The translations under genes and the position numbers were made by a program. Shown piece by piece: positions 11,463-23,738 of a stretch of DNA of 64,000 nt. Under the pieces are notes generated by a model. It did not search any database and was not told where the DNA came from. It worked only from the letters and a program-made list of their open reading frames with translations. The DNA is from Byssothecium circinans (taxonomy: Eukaryota > Ascomycota > Dothideomycetes > Pleosporales > Massarinaceae): the NCBI GenBank assembly GCA_010015675.1, contig ML976996.1:221736-285735 (forward strand), given 5' to 3'. Numbering within the stretch: position 1 is the first letter of the stretch; every line of letters begins with the position of its first letter.

Positions 11463-13272
11463 TTAAACCCCCCACGTCCACTCCACCGCATCCAACTGCA
11501 CATCCCCCAAGCGCATCACAAGCTCGGACACCCACCTCAACAGCGCCCAAACCACCCCCACCACCCACTTAATCCCCCAAGACGCCACTCCCGCATAAAA
11601 CCAAAACGGCAGAACGAACGTAGCATAAGCATACGCCCATACCACATAAAAGATACTCAAATACGCGCCCACAACACCGGTTCCCATAAACGTGTCCGAG
11701 TCACCGGGCGCGAGACCAAGGATTGGACGGGCGAATACATGCCAGAGGACGCGGAGGGTGACGTAGGTCCAATAAAGCAAAACGATGGAGAAAACGGTAG
11801 CGAGGATGTTGCCGATGGGCGGGAGGTAGCGCTGGAGGAAATGCGGGATAGTGTCTGCCCAGGCCTCGCTTCGGAGACGGTAGGGTTTGCGGTGGTCGGG
11901 GATGGGGAGGTCTTGACTTTCCAAAATGGAGGAGGCGCGGCGACGGGGGTGGACGCGCGCCATGGTTCTGAGGTTGAGGATGTGGGTGCGCGCGGCACTG
12001 CGGTATCTGGGGCGTTGAGATGGGGGGATGCGGCGTTGGATTGCTTGGCGCTGTTTGCTGAGGAGGACTTCGGGTTCTAGAGTGTTATTTGGGAGTGGTT
12101 CGTCGAGATCTATGTCGTAGACTGGAGGGGGGTTAGTATGCGTGCGGTTCTGTGGGTCAGGTGGAGAGGTGGGAGAATGATGTTTGAGCGGCGTGGCCGT
12201 AGGATACTGGATTGAAATGAAGAGAAGGCACAAACTTACCCCGTTCAAGACTCGTTGGTTGATCCAAGTCGTTGTCATCAACATCCGTCAACCGAGATAC
12301 TTCATATTCGTTCCTGACGATGGGTACACCACTACAATCCACTCCCCGCATTACCTGCAAGATGCGGCGTAATGTGAAGCCAAGCGCAAGCAGGACATGG
12401 GATCTGAGCAAAATGTCTGGTGGGGAAAAGTATTTAGACTTTCTGTACGGTTCAAGCCATTTGAGCAAAGAGGGCGGAGCCCAGCAGAGGATAAGTCGGA
12501 TTGGATTCGTCGGGTCGGCGACCGATACTGAAATGCCCTTCAGTAGAAATCGGTTATTCAGGAGCAGCATCTCGCTAAGGGCTAGCGCTACCCAAGTAGA
12601 TTCCGGGGCTTGCGGCTTGGTTATCATCAAGAACAGTGCTAATCCGGCATAGTACAGTCCAGCATAGAGGGGGAACATGTATTCATGACTGATGTAGAAT
12701 ACATCCAGAGCTCCTGCATCGCGATCGTAAGCCGAGTGCACCTTGGGAAGAAGAAGGCTATACGGTATTCTGAGTATGGTGAATGGGGCTTCCGTATGCC
12801 GCTTTGAATGGTCGAGGAAGACGTAGAGGAGTAAAGGTATCGGTGGGAGGAACAAGGTAGTCCAAATCCAGATGTCTGTTAGTGTGATGTCTGTTTGTGT
12901 GCTTGTTCTTTTCCTTGCAGCCCATTCCAAGAAGAAAATAACGGCGCAAAAGACTCCTATCTAGAAATTATTAGTCTCGCACTCAATTGGCGAGTAAAAG
13001 AAGGCTGTACATACGAAGTGGTAATTGGCTCGCAAGCAAGGTAGCCTTTCCGCTAGCTCGTCTAATAATGACCTCCTCGATGGATCCCAGGGTTCCGCTT
13101 CTTCTTCAAATTCCAGAGTGATAGATTCATGGACATCAGTAGGCTCGGGAGTGCGACCCAAGTGTTCTTCATAGTCATCGGCGGACCCGTGGAAGCCATC
13201 GTAATCGTCCGATACGTAGACGAGGCTGTCGCGTCGTGCGGTGCCGCGTCTACTACGTCGAGTAACCGACAT
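11463..13272 (-). CDS. Multi-pass membrane protein of unknown function
   Basis: Three exons: 13272-13015, 12960-12240 and 12121-11463, giving 545 aa. Donors are GTATGT and GTAAGT; the second intron has a clean ACTAAC branch site and a CAG acceptor that keeps the frame. The N-terminal 85 residues are acidic and cytosolic-looking (SDDYDGFHGSADDYEEH). Hydrophobic segments follow: FIGVFCAVIFFLEW, WTTLFLPPIPLLLYVFL, FPLYAGLYYAGLALFLMI, then a polar arginine-rich stretch, and three or four more near the C-terminus (ATVFSIVLLYWTYVTL; YLSIFYVVWAYAYATFVLPFWFY; WVVGVVWALLRWV). I recognise no transporter or enzyme motif. It is convergent with the hydantoinase gene and divergent from the permease gene. 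Confidence 0.75.
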
Positions 13273-14246
13273 GATGGCAAAAATGGGGGATAACGTTCAG
13301 AGAATGCGGAGGGTCAGCTTGGGTTGTAGTTGGGTGGTGTGGCTTCAGCTTGTACAAAGAACTTGCTGTTTTCAAAACGCCGGAACAGGCAACGCAAACA
13401 TTGGACGGAAAAGGAAAGAAGGGCATGATTGAGAAAGCACACGTAGGGGGTAGAAATGATAAACATTTTTCTAATGTTACGGGCTTGATAAACTTTGAAG
13501 TCTTCTCGACATTTCCAACCCTATGCGAGACTGTTGATAGCAGCGGGCCGAAAGGTCGTGGAGTGATGCAGCATTCCACAGTAAAGTGCAGATATCCTGG
13601 ACGTGTAGAAGAAAACAGTTGAGGGAGGACTGGGAGACTGCAGTACTGTATCAGTGTATCTGTGAATGTTGTTGGTAGCGGTGACGGCGCTGACTGTGGT
13701 TGTGGGTAGCTCTGTACTAAGTTTGTAGGAGGTGGACCCTGACGTCACACTAGCACTAGCTCCCTAGCGCTCTCTAGTGTGGATTCTTGGAACGCGCCTG
13801 CCGCCCCCAAGCTCCAGCGAAGCTTCCGTGCCAAAACAGATTCAATGCACGTGCCATTAGTGAATTGCTAATTGTACCCTCCTTTTCCTGCCCACGCAAA
13901 TTGCTCCCACGAAAATATGCCATACCACCCCTTACAGTTTCTGCTACGCATGTCGGGCCACCCGCCACCCATGCTATCGGCGATATCATGGGCGCGTTAC
14001 TCCAAAGATAAGCCGTGCCGCTTACAAGGATAGCTTGGCCAAGGTGGCAAGGATTCCACCTCTGACCCTATCAACCCTCCAGGAATCCCAGAGAACGGGA
14101 TTGGAGGCACCTTGCGATCGCACAGACTAAGAGAGGATCCGGAAGCTCGGTTGTGCAAACCAACAAGCGCGGTTCCTGTATTAAAGAAGCTGATTTGTTT
14201 TCTGGCGCCTCACTTTCTTTCATCCCTTCGTCTTCCGTGCATCAAC
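13273..14246. other. Divergent promoter region between membrane protein and permease genes
   Basis: 974 bases between two divergent ATGs. No gene. No clear TATA box on either side. Confidence 0.45.
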
Positions 14247-16109
14247 ATGGCCGAGAAATACAAAGCTCCTTCTCTCCCAGAGAAGGCACCCGTCTATGCG
14301 AACGGAGATGGGCACGAGATTGCTGAAGTTCACGTCATCGAGGGCCTTCATCGCAGGCTCTCCAACCGTCAGATACAATGGATTGCCATCGGAGGCAGTA
14401 TTGGAACAGCCTTGTTTGTTTCAATCGCATGGGGACTGAAGGATGGTGGCCCGGGCAGCTTGTTCCTCTCCTTCACTCTGTACTCGTGTATCCTCGCGAC
14501 GGCGAATTCGAGTATGGCGGAGATGACCGTCTTCATGCCTGTAGTCGGAGGATGGGTGCGCATGGGCTCAAAATGGGTGGACGAGGCCTATGGTTTCATG
14601 GCCGGGTAAGTGTTTCCTGTCTATATTATTATTATTGCTCGTGGTCGCTAGGAATTTTGCTAATGCTTGAAATGTAGTTGGAACTTCTACCTCTACGAAG
14701 CTGTCCTCATCCCCTTTGAGATTTCAGCACTCAATTTGGTATTGACCTTCTGGAGAGACGATATCCCCGTCGCCGCCGTCGTCTCGGCGTGCATCGTGCT
14801 CTATGCCGCCATCAACCTCTTCGCCGTACGCGCCTATGGAGAAGCAGAATTCTGGCTCGCTAGCGGCAAAATCATCCTCATATTCATGCTCTTCGCATTC
14901 ACCTTCGTCACCATGGTACACAATCTCCCCATCCAATGCTCCTTTGCCCAATGCACTAACACCACCAGGTCGGCGGGAATCCCCAAAAAGATGCGTACGG
15001 CTTCCGGTATTGGAAGAACCCCGGAGCTTTCGCCGAGAAAACGCACTTCGGCTCCCTCGGCCGTTTCGAAGGTTTCCTCGCTGCCCTATTCCAGGCCTCT
15101 TTCACTATCGTAGGCCCCGAGTACGTCGCCATCGTCGCAGGCGAAGCCATGTATCCGCGCAAAACCATCAAGACAGCCTTCAAGACAATGTACTGGCGTT
15201 TTGGCATCTTCTTCATCATGGGAGCACTCTGCGTAGGCATAGTCCTGCCTTACAACGACCCAACCCTTGTCAAGCTCCTGGACGCGGGTCAAACGTCCAC
15301 AGGCTCCAGTTCACCATATGTGATTGCGATGAAGAACATGGGCATCACCGTGCTACCGGATCTGACCAACGCGCTGATGATGACATCCATTTTCTCTGCA
15401 GGTAAGCCAGCCACCAGAAGCTCAACTATACCAACACCCGTCAGCTCCCATCTCAATCATTAACGCACTAACCCCAGGAAACTCGTACGTCTACTGCGCA
15501 ACCCGCACCCTCTACTCCCTCTCCATCGACCACCACGCCCCCGCCTTCCTCCAAAAGACAACCAAATCCGGCGTCCCCATCTACTGCTTCCTGGTCACCA
15601 TGCTCTTCCCCTTCCTCTCTTTCCTCAGCATCGGCCGCTCCGCGTCCCAAGGCGTAAAATGGCTCGCCAATATCACCCAAGCCGCCCAACTCCTCGACTA
15701 CATCTTCATGTGCACCATCTACCTCTTCTTCTACCGGGCCCTCAAAGCCCAAGGCTACGACCGCAACTCGCTGCCGTACAAGGGCTGGGGGCAGCCCTAC
15801 GTCGCTATCTTGGGGCTGATCCTCTTCAGCACTATCTTGGCGATTTATGGGTATGCGACGTTCTATGCGTTTGATGTCGGCACGTTCATGACGAATTATG
15901 CTATGTGCTTTATTTGCATCGTGTTGTGGGTCGGGTTCAAGCTCGTGAAGAGGACCCCGTTTGTGAAGCCTGAGGAGGCGGATTTGGTGTGGGAGAGACC
16001 CGAGATCGATGCGTATGAGGCGAGTATTGAGCCGCCGTTGGGGCTGTGGACGGATATTTGGTATACGATCACTAGGAAGAAGGGGAAGAGTGCTGCGCAT
16101 GTGGCTTGA
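14247..16109 (+). CDS. Amino acid permease, yeast amino acid transporter type (APC superfamily)
   Basis: Four exons: 14247-14605, 14678-14915, 14969-15401 and 15478-16109, giving 553 aa. The splice phases match and the introns are 53-76 bp. A cytosolic N-terminus of about 45 residues precedes the first helix, which carries the APC substrate-binding glycine motif (IAIGGSIGTALFVS). The rest shows the alternation of about twelve hydrophobic helices and the motif FQASFTIVGPEYVAIVAGEA, typical of fungal permeases of the YAT family. The C-terminal tail is short and ends in basic residues (TRKKGKS). The expected role is proton-coupled amino acid uptake at the plasma membrane; the substrate cannot be read from the sequence. 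It is convergent with the photolyase gene, 262 bases away. Confidence 0.9.
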
Positions 16110-16371
16110 GCTCGTTGGTGTATTGCGGTTCTTTGGAGAGCTAGGGCGGCATGGATCGTTGGGCTGTGAAAAGAATGGTCTCTTATACTACATATATAGA
16201 GGCGTATTTAGATGCGAGATTGTCCGAGGGATCATTCCGGATGAAGAGATAAAGAGAGAGAAAGATTTTTTTGGGTAGGTAACTGCACCAGTTGACCTTG
16301 ATCCATTGAATCTATATCGTTTCTTCACTTGCAAACATGCAAGCCTTCTAAATATATATTCACCACCAAAC

Positions 16372-18379
16372 TCACGCAGTCCCCCTCCCAATCCCCTCCT
16401 TAAACCTCCCCAAACACCTCTCCCTCGCAACTCGATGCTCCACCACCGGTCTCGGATACCCCTCCCTCCTCGCCACCCTCTCCGCCTCTCCCCCAACCCC
16501 ATACGGATCATGCACGCCCCTCCCCTCCACCCCCCTCAACTCCCGCACCCACTTCCGAATAAACTCGCCCTCGGGGTCAAACTTCTCGCTCTGCAGCCAC
16601 GGATTAAAGATGCGAAAGTACGGCTGCGGATCCACGCCCGTGGAGCTGGAAAACCCCCAGCCGCCGTTGTTGCTGGCGAAGTCGCCGTCGATGAGGTGCG
16701 AGAGAAAGTACTGCTCGCCGAGGCGCCAGTCGAGGAGCAGGTGCTTGGCGAGGAAGGAGGCAGTGATCATGCGGAGTCGGTTGTGCATGTAGGCGGTGCT
16801 AGCGAGGCAGCGCATGGCGGCGTCGACGATTGGGTAGCCCGTGCATCCCTGGGTCCATGCAGCGAAGTGAGCGGGGGAGTATTCCCAAGTTATGTTTGTG
16901 TATTCGTATTTGAAGGGTTTGTTCATGCTGGGGATCGTTAGTTCAGATGCCTTGTATGGTGGACGGGTTCAGATGTTGGTAAAGTGGTCCCAGGATTTGC
17001 AGTACATGAATGCATAAGTGCAAAAGGGGTAGACGGGATCGGGGTACATACCATACATACGGCCAATTCACAAGAACATGCCTGTAAAAATCCCTCCAGG
17101 CAACCTCCCCTATCCACCCTTTAATCCCATCAATTCCTCCATCCAGCTTCTTCGTACTATTAACATCCCTCGCGCTCCTCACGCTTGTCCTCGCCGCCAG
17201 CGTCCCGGCAGCATGATGCACGCTTACACACGCCGTACTCGCCTTGGAGGGGAAATTCCGCGTCGCTGTGTAGCGCCCGATTTTCTCAGTGAGGAAAAGC
17301 TGGAGGCGCTCGAGTGCTGCTGTTTCGCCAGCGGGCCATAGCGAGACGAAGCGGCTGCGCTCTTCAGGAGTTAGAGTTTTGGAGTCAGGGACAGAGGGGA
17401 GGGGGAGGTTGAAGAGGGAGGCGTGTTTGGTGCGGAATGAGAGGGGGTTGGCGGTGGGCATTGGGCGTTCGTTGAGGAGATGCGGATGGGCGTGGAGGTG
17501 GGCGACCCAGGCTCGGTACCAGGGCGTGTAGACTGCGTATTGTCGTCCTGCTCCTGTTTTGAGGCTACCGGGCGGGACTACGCAGTCATCGTGATGTGCT
17601 TCCACATTGACGCCTTTCTCAACGCCTAATCTGACGAGCTTTTCTTCCCGTCTTAGCTCATCAGGCTCGTACTCTAAGTTGCAAAATATGTTCTTGACGT
17701 TCCACTCCACCGCGAGTTCGAGAACACGTTTCGGCACATTGCGACGCTCGGGTACAGTCGTTGTGTATAGTGGTATATCTATCTCAGCGAGTTCGCGTTG
17801 CAGAAGAGAAAGAGATCGTAGCTCGAAGTCGCATTTTGCAGGCGAGACGAGATGCGCTTCCCAGTCTTGTGGTGATAGTATCCATACAGCGATTAGCCCG
17901 ATGCCTTTCTCCTTCGCAAGCTTGGAGGCTTCGGAGAGCGCCGTGTTATCCCGTAGTCTCAGATCGCGCTTGAACCAATGTATAACCGCTTCGCCCGGAT
18001 CTCCTTGCTTAATCTCGTTCCTTGTAGTTCGCGTACTCTGCAGCGTTTTGTTAAAAATTTCGATCGGTCGAGGTATCTCGTTGGCATTGTACATCGCACA
18101 TCGCTCGTTGTTCATCTCGGCGGGATAGTAACGTCGATCCACGATTCCAGCTCGTTCTTCAGAGCGCGAGGCATCAAATGACGGCTCTTCGTCGATATCG
18201 CCGCGTCCTTGGGTGACAATGGCAGAATCATTGTTCGACTCCCCGTTCGTTGAGGCTTTCGGGGCAGGTTTGGAGAGCTTGGAGCGCTTGTTTGCTGCTG
18301 TGCCTGCTTGGTCCGTGTAGGCGATTGCGGAGGCGACATTGGGTGGGATGGAGGAGTGTAGTTTACGTTTTGGTGGCAT
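16372..18379 (-). CDS. Deoxyribodipyrimidine (CPD) photolyase, class I
   Basis: Two exons: 18379-17052 and 16927-16372, with an intron 17051-16928 (GTATGT donor, CAG acceptor), giving 627 aa. Splicing joins VNWPYVC|MNKPFKYEY as in fungal photolyases. The first 130 residues are a basic, disordered extension with NLS-like PPKRK and KRSKLSK. The photolyase domain starts at VIHWFKRDLRLRDN. The FAD-binding region has GYPIVDAAMR, MHNRLRMITASFL and NNGGWGFSSSTG, whose Trp corresponds to the electron-transfer tryptophan of the E. coli enzyme. It repairs UV-induced cyclobutane dimers using blue light. The ATG at 18379 has a good context (GACAATGCC). The frame stays open upstream for 261 bases without another ATG; see findings. 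Confidence 0.93.
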
Positions 18380-18710
18380 TGTCGCGAGAAGCCGAATTTG
18401 ACGTCCGCGGGGCTGCAGGAGGAAAGAAGTCAAAAAGCGCGTTGTAACTTTGGAATCGCACAGCACAGTTTTGAAAATGCACTTCTGCTTGAAAAATGCG
18501 CCTTGGATTTCTTGATGAATGCTTGGAATGGACCGCGGAGGGATGTCCAGCGCGACAGATGGATAGAAATTCGACGGTGTGAAAGGAAAGGGGGCAGGCT
18601 CAAACTTCTTTCCAACGCCAGTCCCCCAAAATGCGTTCACGATCGCGCTTCCGTTTATTTCCCCATTTCATCCCTGTTCGATCGATGACGCCTGCCGATG
18701 AGATCTTGCA

Positions 18711-18718
18711 TCACGTGA
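18711..18718. promoter_or_regulatory. Palindromic E-box (TCACGTGA) upstream of the photolyase gene
   Basis: TCACGTGA is the core site of Cbf1/USF-type bHLH factors and lies 330 bases upstream of the photolyase ATG. An identical site sits in the divergent promoter at 32547-32554. Function is inferred from the motif only. Confidence 0.3.
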
Positions 18719-21281
18719 GGCCCACTTCAAACATTTCATTCCGATTGGCGAGTTGGTCTAGCCTATTCTGACGAAACGGCTGTGCCACCCGCGCCACACA
18801 ATCACATGTGCACTTGAGTATAGTCGAGGAACCCTACGGTAAGCCTAGGGGGCTCAAACGCATGGTCTTTGGTAGACCTCCTGATGGCTGGATCTCGGGC
18901 ACACTATGCAGTGGCAGCAACATGGGCTGAATGCAAGGATCGATCTCCAGCCCGTGAAAAGAAGAAATCGATAAAGTGCTACTTCGAGTTGGTCCTAACC
19001 CATTGGGAGGGGCTACTGAGGGGTCCATTTGGCATCATACCACTCGAAGGGAAGAGGAAGTGGTTCCCAAAATAGACTTTGAATACCACAAGAATTCATC
19101 TATGTCAGGACAAGGTATGTCAAGTGAGGTTTCAAGGCAGGAGAGGTGTGCGGCTGTTCCGCGCTGGTAGCGGTCGCCTGGTGCTAATTGGAGAGTCCGA
19201 AACACATCGTGGTAGCATGCCTTATGGTGCCTGGAGGTGTTGGTAGTGAGCAAGCAAGGGTTTACGTGAACTTCGTCATAGATGAACTGATGGATCATTA
19301 CCTCCAACCCGCCTGCATCTCCAAGGTCTTCCTCAAGTCAGCTGTAGCTCCTGGGGCTATTACTTTAGGCGTGGTGTACGAAGCGATTAGCATATGTGAG
19401 ATGTCTTATCTCAAGAGAGCATTGACCAAGAACCATGTCGGGTGCCGGCAAGAGGACTTACTGAGACATCCGGTCATCCATCTCTCCTTCATCTATCGAG
19501 ATAGCAGAGGATAGGGCTAGAAGTAATCTAAAACAGTAGATTGCTTAGCCATTCGCTTCCTTATTCCCTGAAGCTGACGAAAAATGTAAAAGAGCAAAAC
19601 TTGGTCCATGTGATTGTGGTCCGAAAAGAGTTCTGACTTGCCCGTTGCGCTATTCGCGGGTAAGACAGTGTCAGACTTGAGCCAGCTCTTTGCCTCTTGA
19701 CCGCCTAGAAATGAGTCAAGGCGAGCCTGGCACTGATGAATTGGCAACATGCGAGGGAAGACCAGTAAGTGCGCCGGCAAATGTTTCGATGGGTTCCGGT
19801 ACGGCGGGTCTCCGATCTTAAGGGCGGTGCCTGCTGGTTGGTTAGTCCATCCTTTTGTAGTATACTGGTAGTGGTAGAATTATTGTAATAGTTAATATCT
19901 TCAACAAATATTCGACGTTCATGAATAAGGGTGGCAAGTCTTCAGAGCGCAAAAGGCGGAGTCCGAATGTTTCGCGTACCTCGTTCAGAGCTCGGGCTTT
20001 TCTGGCATGTGCAAGTATTTGCAGCATCGAAATGACTGCTCACGCTCAGTGGTGACAGATAATTGGAGTACTTGTTGCTGATTTGAACGTTGGATGTCTC
20101 GGTAATTATTCGCAGCTCTTGTTTTTCGGGTATATCCGCAGTGAAGCGCCCAGTTTGCGAACGCGCCGCAGCCTAGCTCTTAAGACCAGGCGCAATGCTT
20201 CCCCAACAATGTGGCGATGACCAACAAAGGAGGGCTCGTGCTAACCGTTGTCAGCATCAGATGGAGCCTGCAGTTTAAGCTCCGTAAGCTTGACTGTCAG
20301 AATTGGGGCTGTTTCGACCGTGAGATGGCCGGTATAGGAAGATAGCCGGTAGAGGAATCTGTACGCCTCGTCCTTGCGATTGACAGAAGAGGCACAATGA
20401 GTAAGACGTGAGCCTGTGCATAGGGCTGCAGGCAATGGGGGAAGCAGTGTTATGTTGTGTAATCCTAGGTGTTCGTCTCGATCGCCGACTTTACTTCCGC
20501 CCTTGCGCCCGCACTTCAAAATTATTCGGCAACAGGGAGGGCGAGATTGAGGAACTCTTGCTGATGTTGAAGGTGATGGAGTGGGTGAACAGAGCACATA
20601 CAGTCTCCGCGGAAGTTTCAACTCCCTAACAGTCTTGGCAGACATATGCGGGGCGGCTCAACCCTCATCCGACCTCCTTTCATGGCTCCACGACGAGTCC
20701 ACGCCTGTAGCTGCCACGACACATCCCCTTTGCGCAGATGCGCAAACATCAAAATGCGCCTCAGTGGCCAATGGTCCAGTTCCTCCGACCACTATACGGT
20801 CAATCTGAACGCTGGATGGCCCCCACACACAGCCACGGGAGAGGCGCTTGCTTGCCCTGTGGGGGAAGATGGCCTTGTGTCAGGAATCAGATATCTTTCG
20901 ACTACCGTCCTCGCGCCTCAACACCCGTTCGGGCAATATGCACTGAGGCAGCTTTCTGCACGACAAGCTTAATTTTAGCCTTTCTAATTAGTCACATGGT
21001 CGTGTGCCCTCAACTACAACCTACGGCGGACTACCTACTCCGTGCCCCAGTCGAGGCTTCCAATTCTAGTTCCAACCCTAGTATACCCCAGTCGCATCGG
21101 CCTATCTCTGCAACAGGTCCGTCTTCCATAGCCATGCAAAGCACCGAGTGCGATGGGGAAGGGTTCTCAGAATCTCAGTGTACACTTGAACAGGACCAAG
21201 GACCTGCGAATACCGTGGCCCCAGGGGCGGACCATTTTATCCGTGGTGCGAGGACAGTGTGAGGCTGCTGAGAATTCTCGA
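18719..21281. other. Intergenic region, no gene seen
   Basis: About 2.5 kb without a credible frame or splice pattern on either strand. No terminal repeats or tandem repeats found by eye. The right end grades into the promoter of the 21.5-kb gene. Confidence 0.4.
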
Positions 21282-21290
21282 TATATAAGG
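21282..21290 (+). promoter_or_regulatory. TATA box (TATATAAGG)
   Basis: TATATAAGG lies 193 bases upstream of the ATG at 21483 and is followed by an A/C-rich leader. It supports the small downstream gene being transcribed. Confidence 0.45.
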
Positions 21291-21482
21291 TGAGTTGGAT
21301 GGCTCTGTCTAGTCTATATCAGTCACTTGAACAGAGCAAACAACACCTCGCAGCTTCACACATTCAACTTCAGTTGAGCTCCCACATTCGCTATCAAATT
21401 TTGAGCCAGTTTTTACGCACCATTCAGCATCCGTCGATACTCTGCAGCTTCACACATCCTGCTAAACACCTTGACCAACTCC

Positions 21483-22412
21483 ATGTCTCCCCGCTTCAAC
21501 AACCAACTCAATGACTACATCAACAAGGATGGGAAGAAAGACCCGTCACCCGAGCCGCCCATGCCAATCGCACCACCGTATGTCAAGCTCATCACAATAA
21601 TAACTATGAATTCCTCAATACATACATCAATTGATGCTAACGGTAGCTAGGGTCATTATTTTGTCCCAAAACAGGCCTAGCGCCACATTCCCGGAACACC
21701 CGTCCGGCCCTTTGGACCCTGCTTTTGCACCGCCGCATACGTCATCGCCGTACGTCCCTAGCTTCAGCTCTCCACCTAGCTTCAGCTCTCCAAAACCTCG
21801 CGCTCCCTTCTTCTAAGCTACGAAACAGCCCATCCACACACCGGAAGCGCTACCATCTTCGACCTCGACCACATCGATTTGAGCTTCAACCGCACCCGAA
21901 CCCTTCATCCGACAATACTTCCACCCCACCGTAAGTGTAGCTTATCCCCCCTGCCCCATCTATCTCTGTCACGAGGCGCATCTTCAACACCAGCTCCGCC
22001 CTCTTCGTCAGCACGTGAAAATCCCTTATCGATATACGGATAAGCCGATTTGCTAACCGTTGATGTTAGGAACCTCATAGTTCCGCGAAAACGGCCTGCA
22101 TCGCCCGCAGAGTCACCTACCCCGACTGCACCTCCAACCACGCCTCCGTCGTCTCCCAATCCGCAAGGCAATCTCGACGTCTCCGTACAATCCCAAAAAT
22201 CAACCAGCAAAATGGGATCCAAAGCCAGCAAGGTCTCCCACGCCAAACTACAACCTTCGACCGCGAAATCCGACAAAGCCGAAATGAAAGAACCCCCCAA
22301 CTACTATTCGCACCGCAGCAAGAGCATGAGAAAAAAGGCCGGTAGGGCTCCAGGCGGTGCTGCGTCTGGCAGCGCAGGCGGTGGCAGTGGCAGTGGAGGC
22401 GGCCTCGCATAA
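21483..22412 (+). CDS. Small proline/serine-rich disordered protein (exon structure tentative)
   Basis: First exon 21483-21577 (MSPRFNNQLNDYINKDGKKD...) ends at a GTATGT donor; the next exon begins at 21675 after CAG. The last exon begins at 22072 after a TTAG with a GCTAAC branch site and runs to 22412, ending in a Gly/Ser-rich tail (GGAASGSAGGGSGSGGG). Its donor is the GTAAGT near 21931. The middle is uncertain: one frame stops at 21816, and a further intron (GTACGT near 21750 to ACAG near 21831) would keep the frame open. The protein is low complexity, rich in Pro, Ser and Lys, with no domain I recognise. Codon bias, the TATA box and the splice signals favour a real gene; a decayed one is possible. 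Confidence 0.45.
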
Positions 22413-23738
22413 AGAAAAGCATGCTGCATCTCGCATCCGACGATATTCTCCATCGTATTTGACTAAATCGGCCCGTATCTCCTCAGCTATTTTGGTACTC
22501 CGATACTCGTATGTACTTGAAACAGAACCTATCGACATCCATGATCGCGTTTTGTCAAGCGCGCGGGGGCCACAACAGCCTGACCCACCTCGGAGAATAT
22601 TCTGTAGTACCGCCACGCCGCAAGGAAGACGAACGCCTTGCTTACGAGGCAAACTCAGATCCGCGTTGGGGGACGAATTTCCCTGTCATACACTTTCACT
22701 TCTTACTGTGTCTTCTTATTGGGATTTATTTCCTTTTTGTACTCTGGTATATCCACAGCATAGCGAATCATCATTCCTTTTTGTCTAAGATTTCCTTGCG
22801 TCAGGTTCCTTCATTTCCGTAGCACATAGTCAAAGCCTCAAAGCCTCCACCACCCAGATTATTTTCATTCCAATACCATTCTCCGATACTCAAAGTCATA
22901 TCTATTCTTAGTATACAAAGTGCCGGATGTTGCCACGCCTAGGTCGGTAATCCGACTCGCTACCAAGCACCTCCCAACACCACCCCTGTACTTGGATTGA
23001 TCTCAACGACATGCCAACTGTAGTGCTTGCGGGAATATATGCGACCGTTTCGCTAAGGGGAAAGCTTACGACATTTCCAATCGGGATACCTTCCTTGGGT
23101 TCTTCCCTTGGGGTCCGACATATGCACGCAGGAAGCTTTGGCCATCCTGTCTCGCGTACGCCGGAATAGCGTTCACGATCTCTATCATGCAGAGTCCAAG
23201 TAGATCACGTCCTTATTTAGGCGAAGCGAGAAGGATTTCTAATAGAGTTGATCGGCGTTCGTCATACATGAACGCACATATCGTATGATATACTATCGCG
23301 CAAGATCCTTTCCACATAGGCGTCATCGAGTCAGCCTTGGTCACTTGATTCGGGATGGCCTGCCCTCTCTTCAACTTGTAAGCTACCCCCCGCTTCCTGT
23401 GTCGCATACCAAGGCAATCCATACGCTACCGAGAACTATAACCCTATGGAGTGATTGATATGCTACTAGACGAAGGTATCTATCCCGTACCGGCATAGCT
23501 GAGTGTACTAGAGCGAGTACCTACCAACCACGCTGGCCAGAATGCAGGTGGTCATCGATACACCAACCTCTTGATTCCCGTCACTGAACAGTAAGTCTAT
23601 GTGTATATGGTACATCAACGATAAAATAAACAAATTTACAATCAGCAACCCACTGAAAAAATATAACAAAACATATTTTCACCCTATCATCATTCATTTC
23701 CAAATCTCTATTGCAAGCCTCCTCCAATTCCAACATCC
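22413..23738. other. Convergent intergenic region
   Basis: 1.3 kb between convergent genes. No gene recognised. The stretch near 23600-23720 is AT-rich. Confidence 0.4.

Noticed and set aside
16943..18640. Photolyase start at 18640
   Set aside because: That codon is GTG, not used as a normal eukaryotic start. The first ATG in frame is at 18379.
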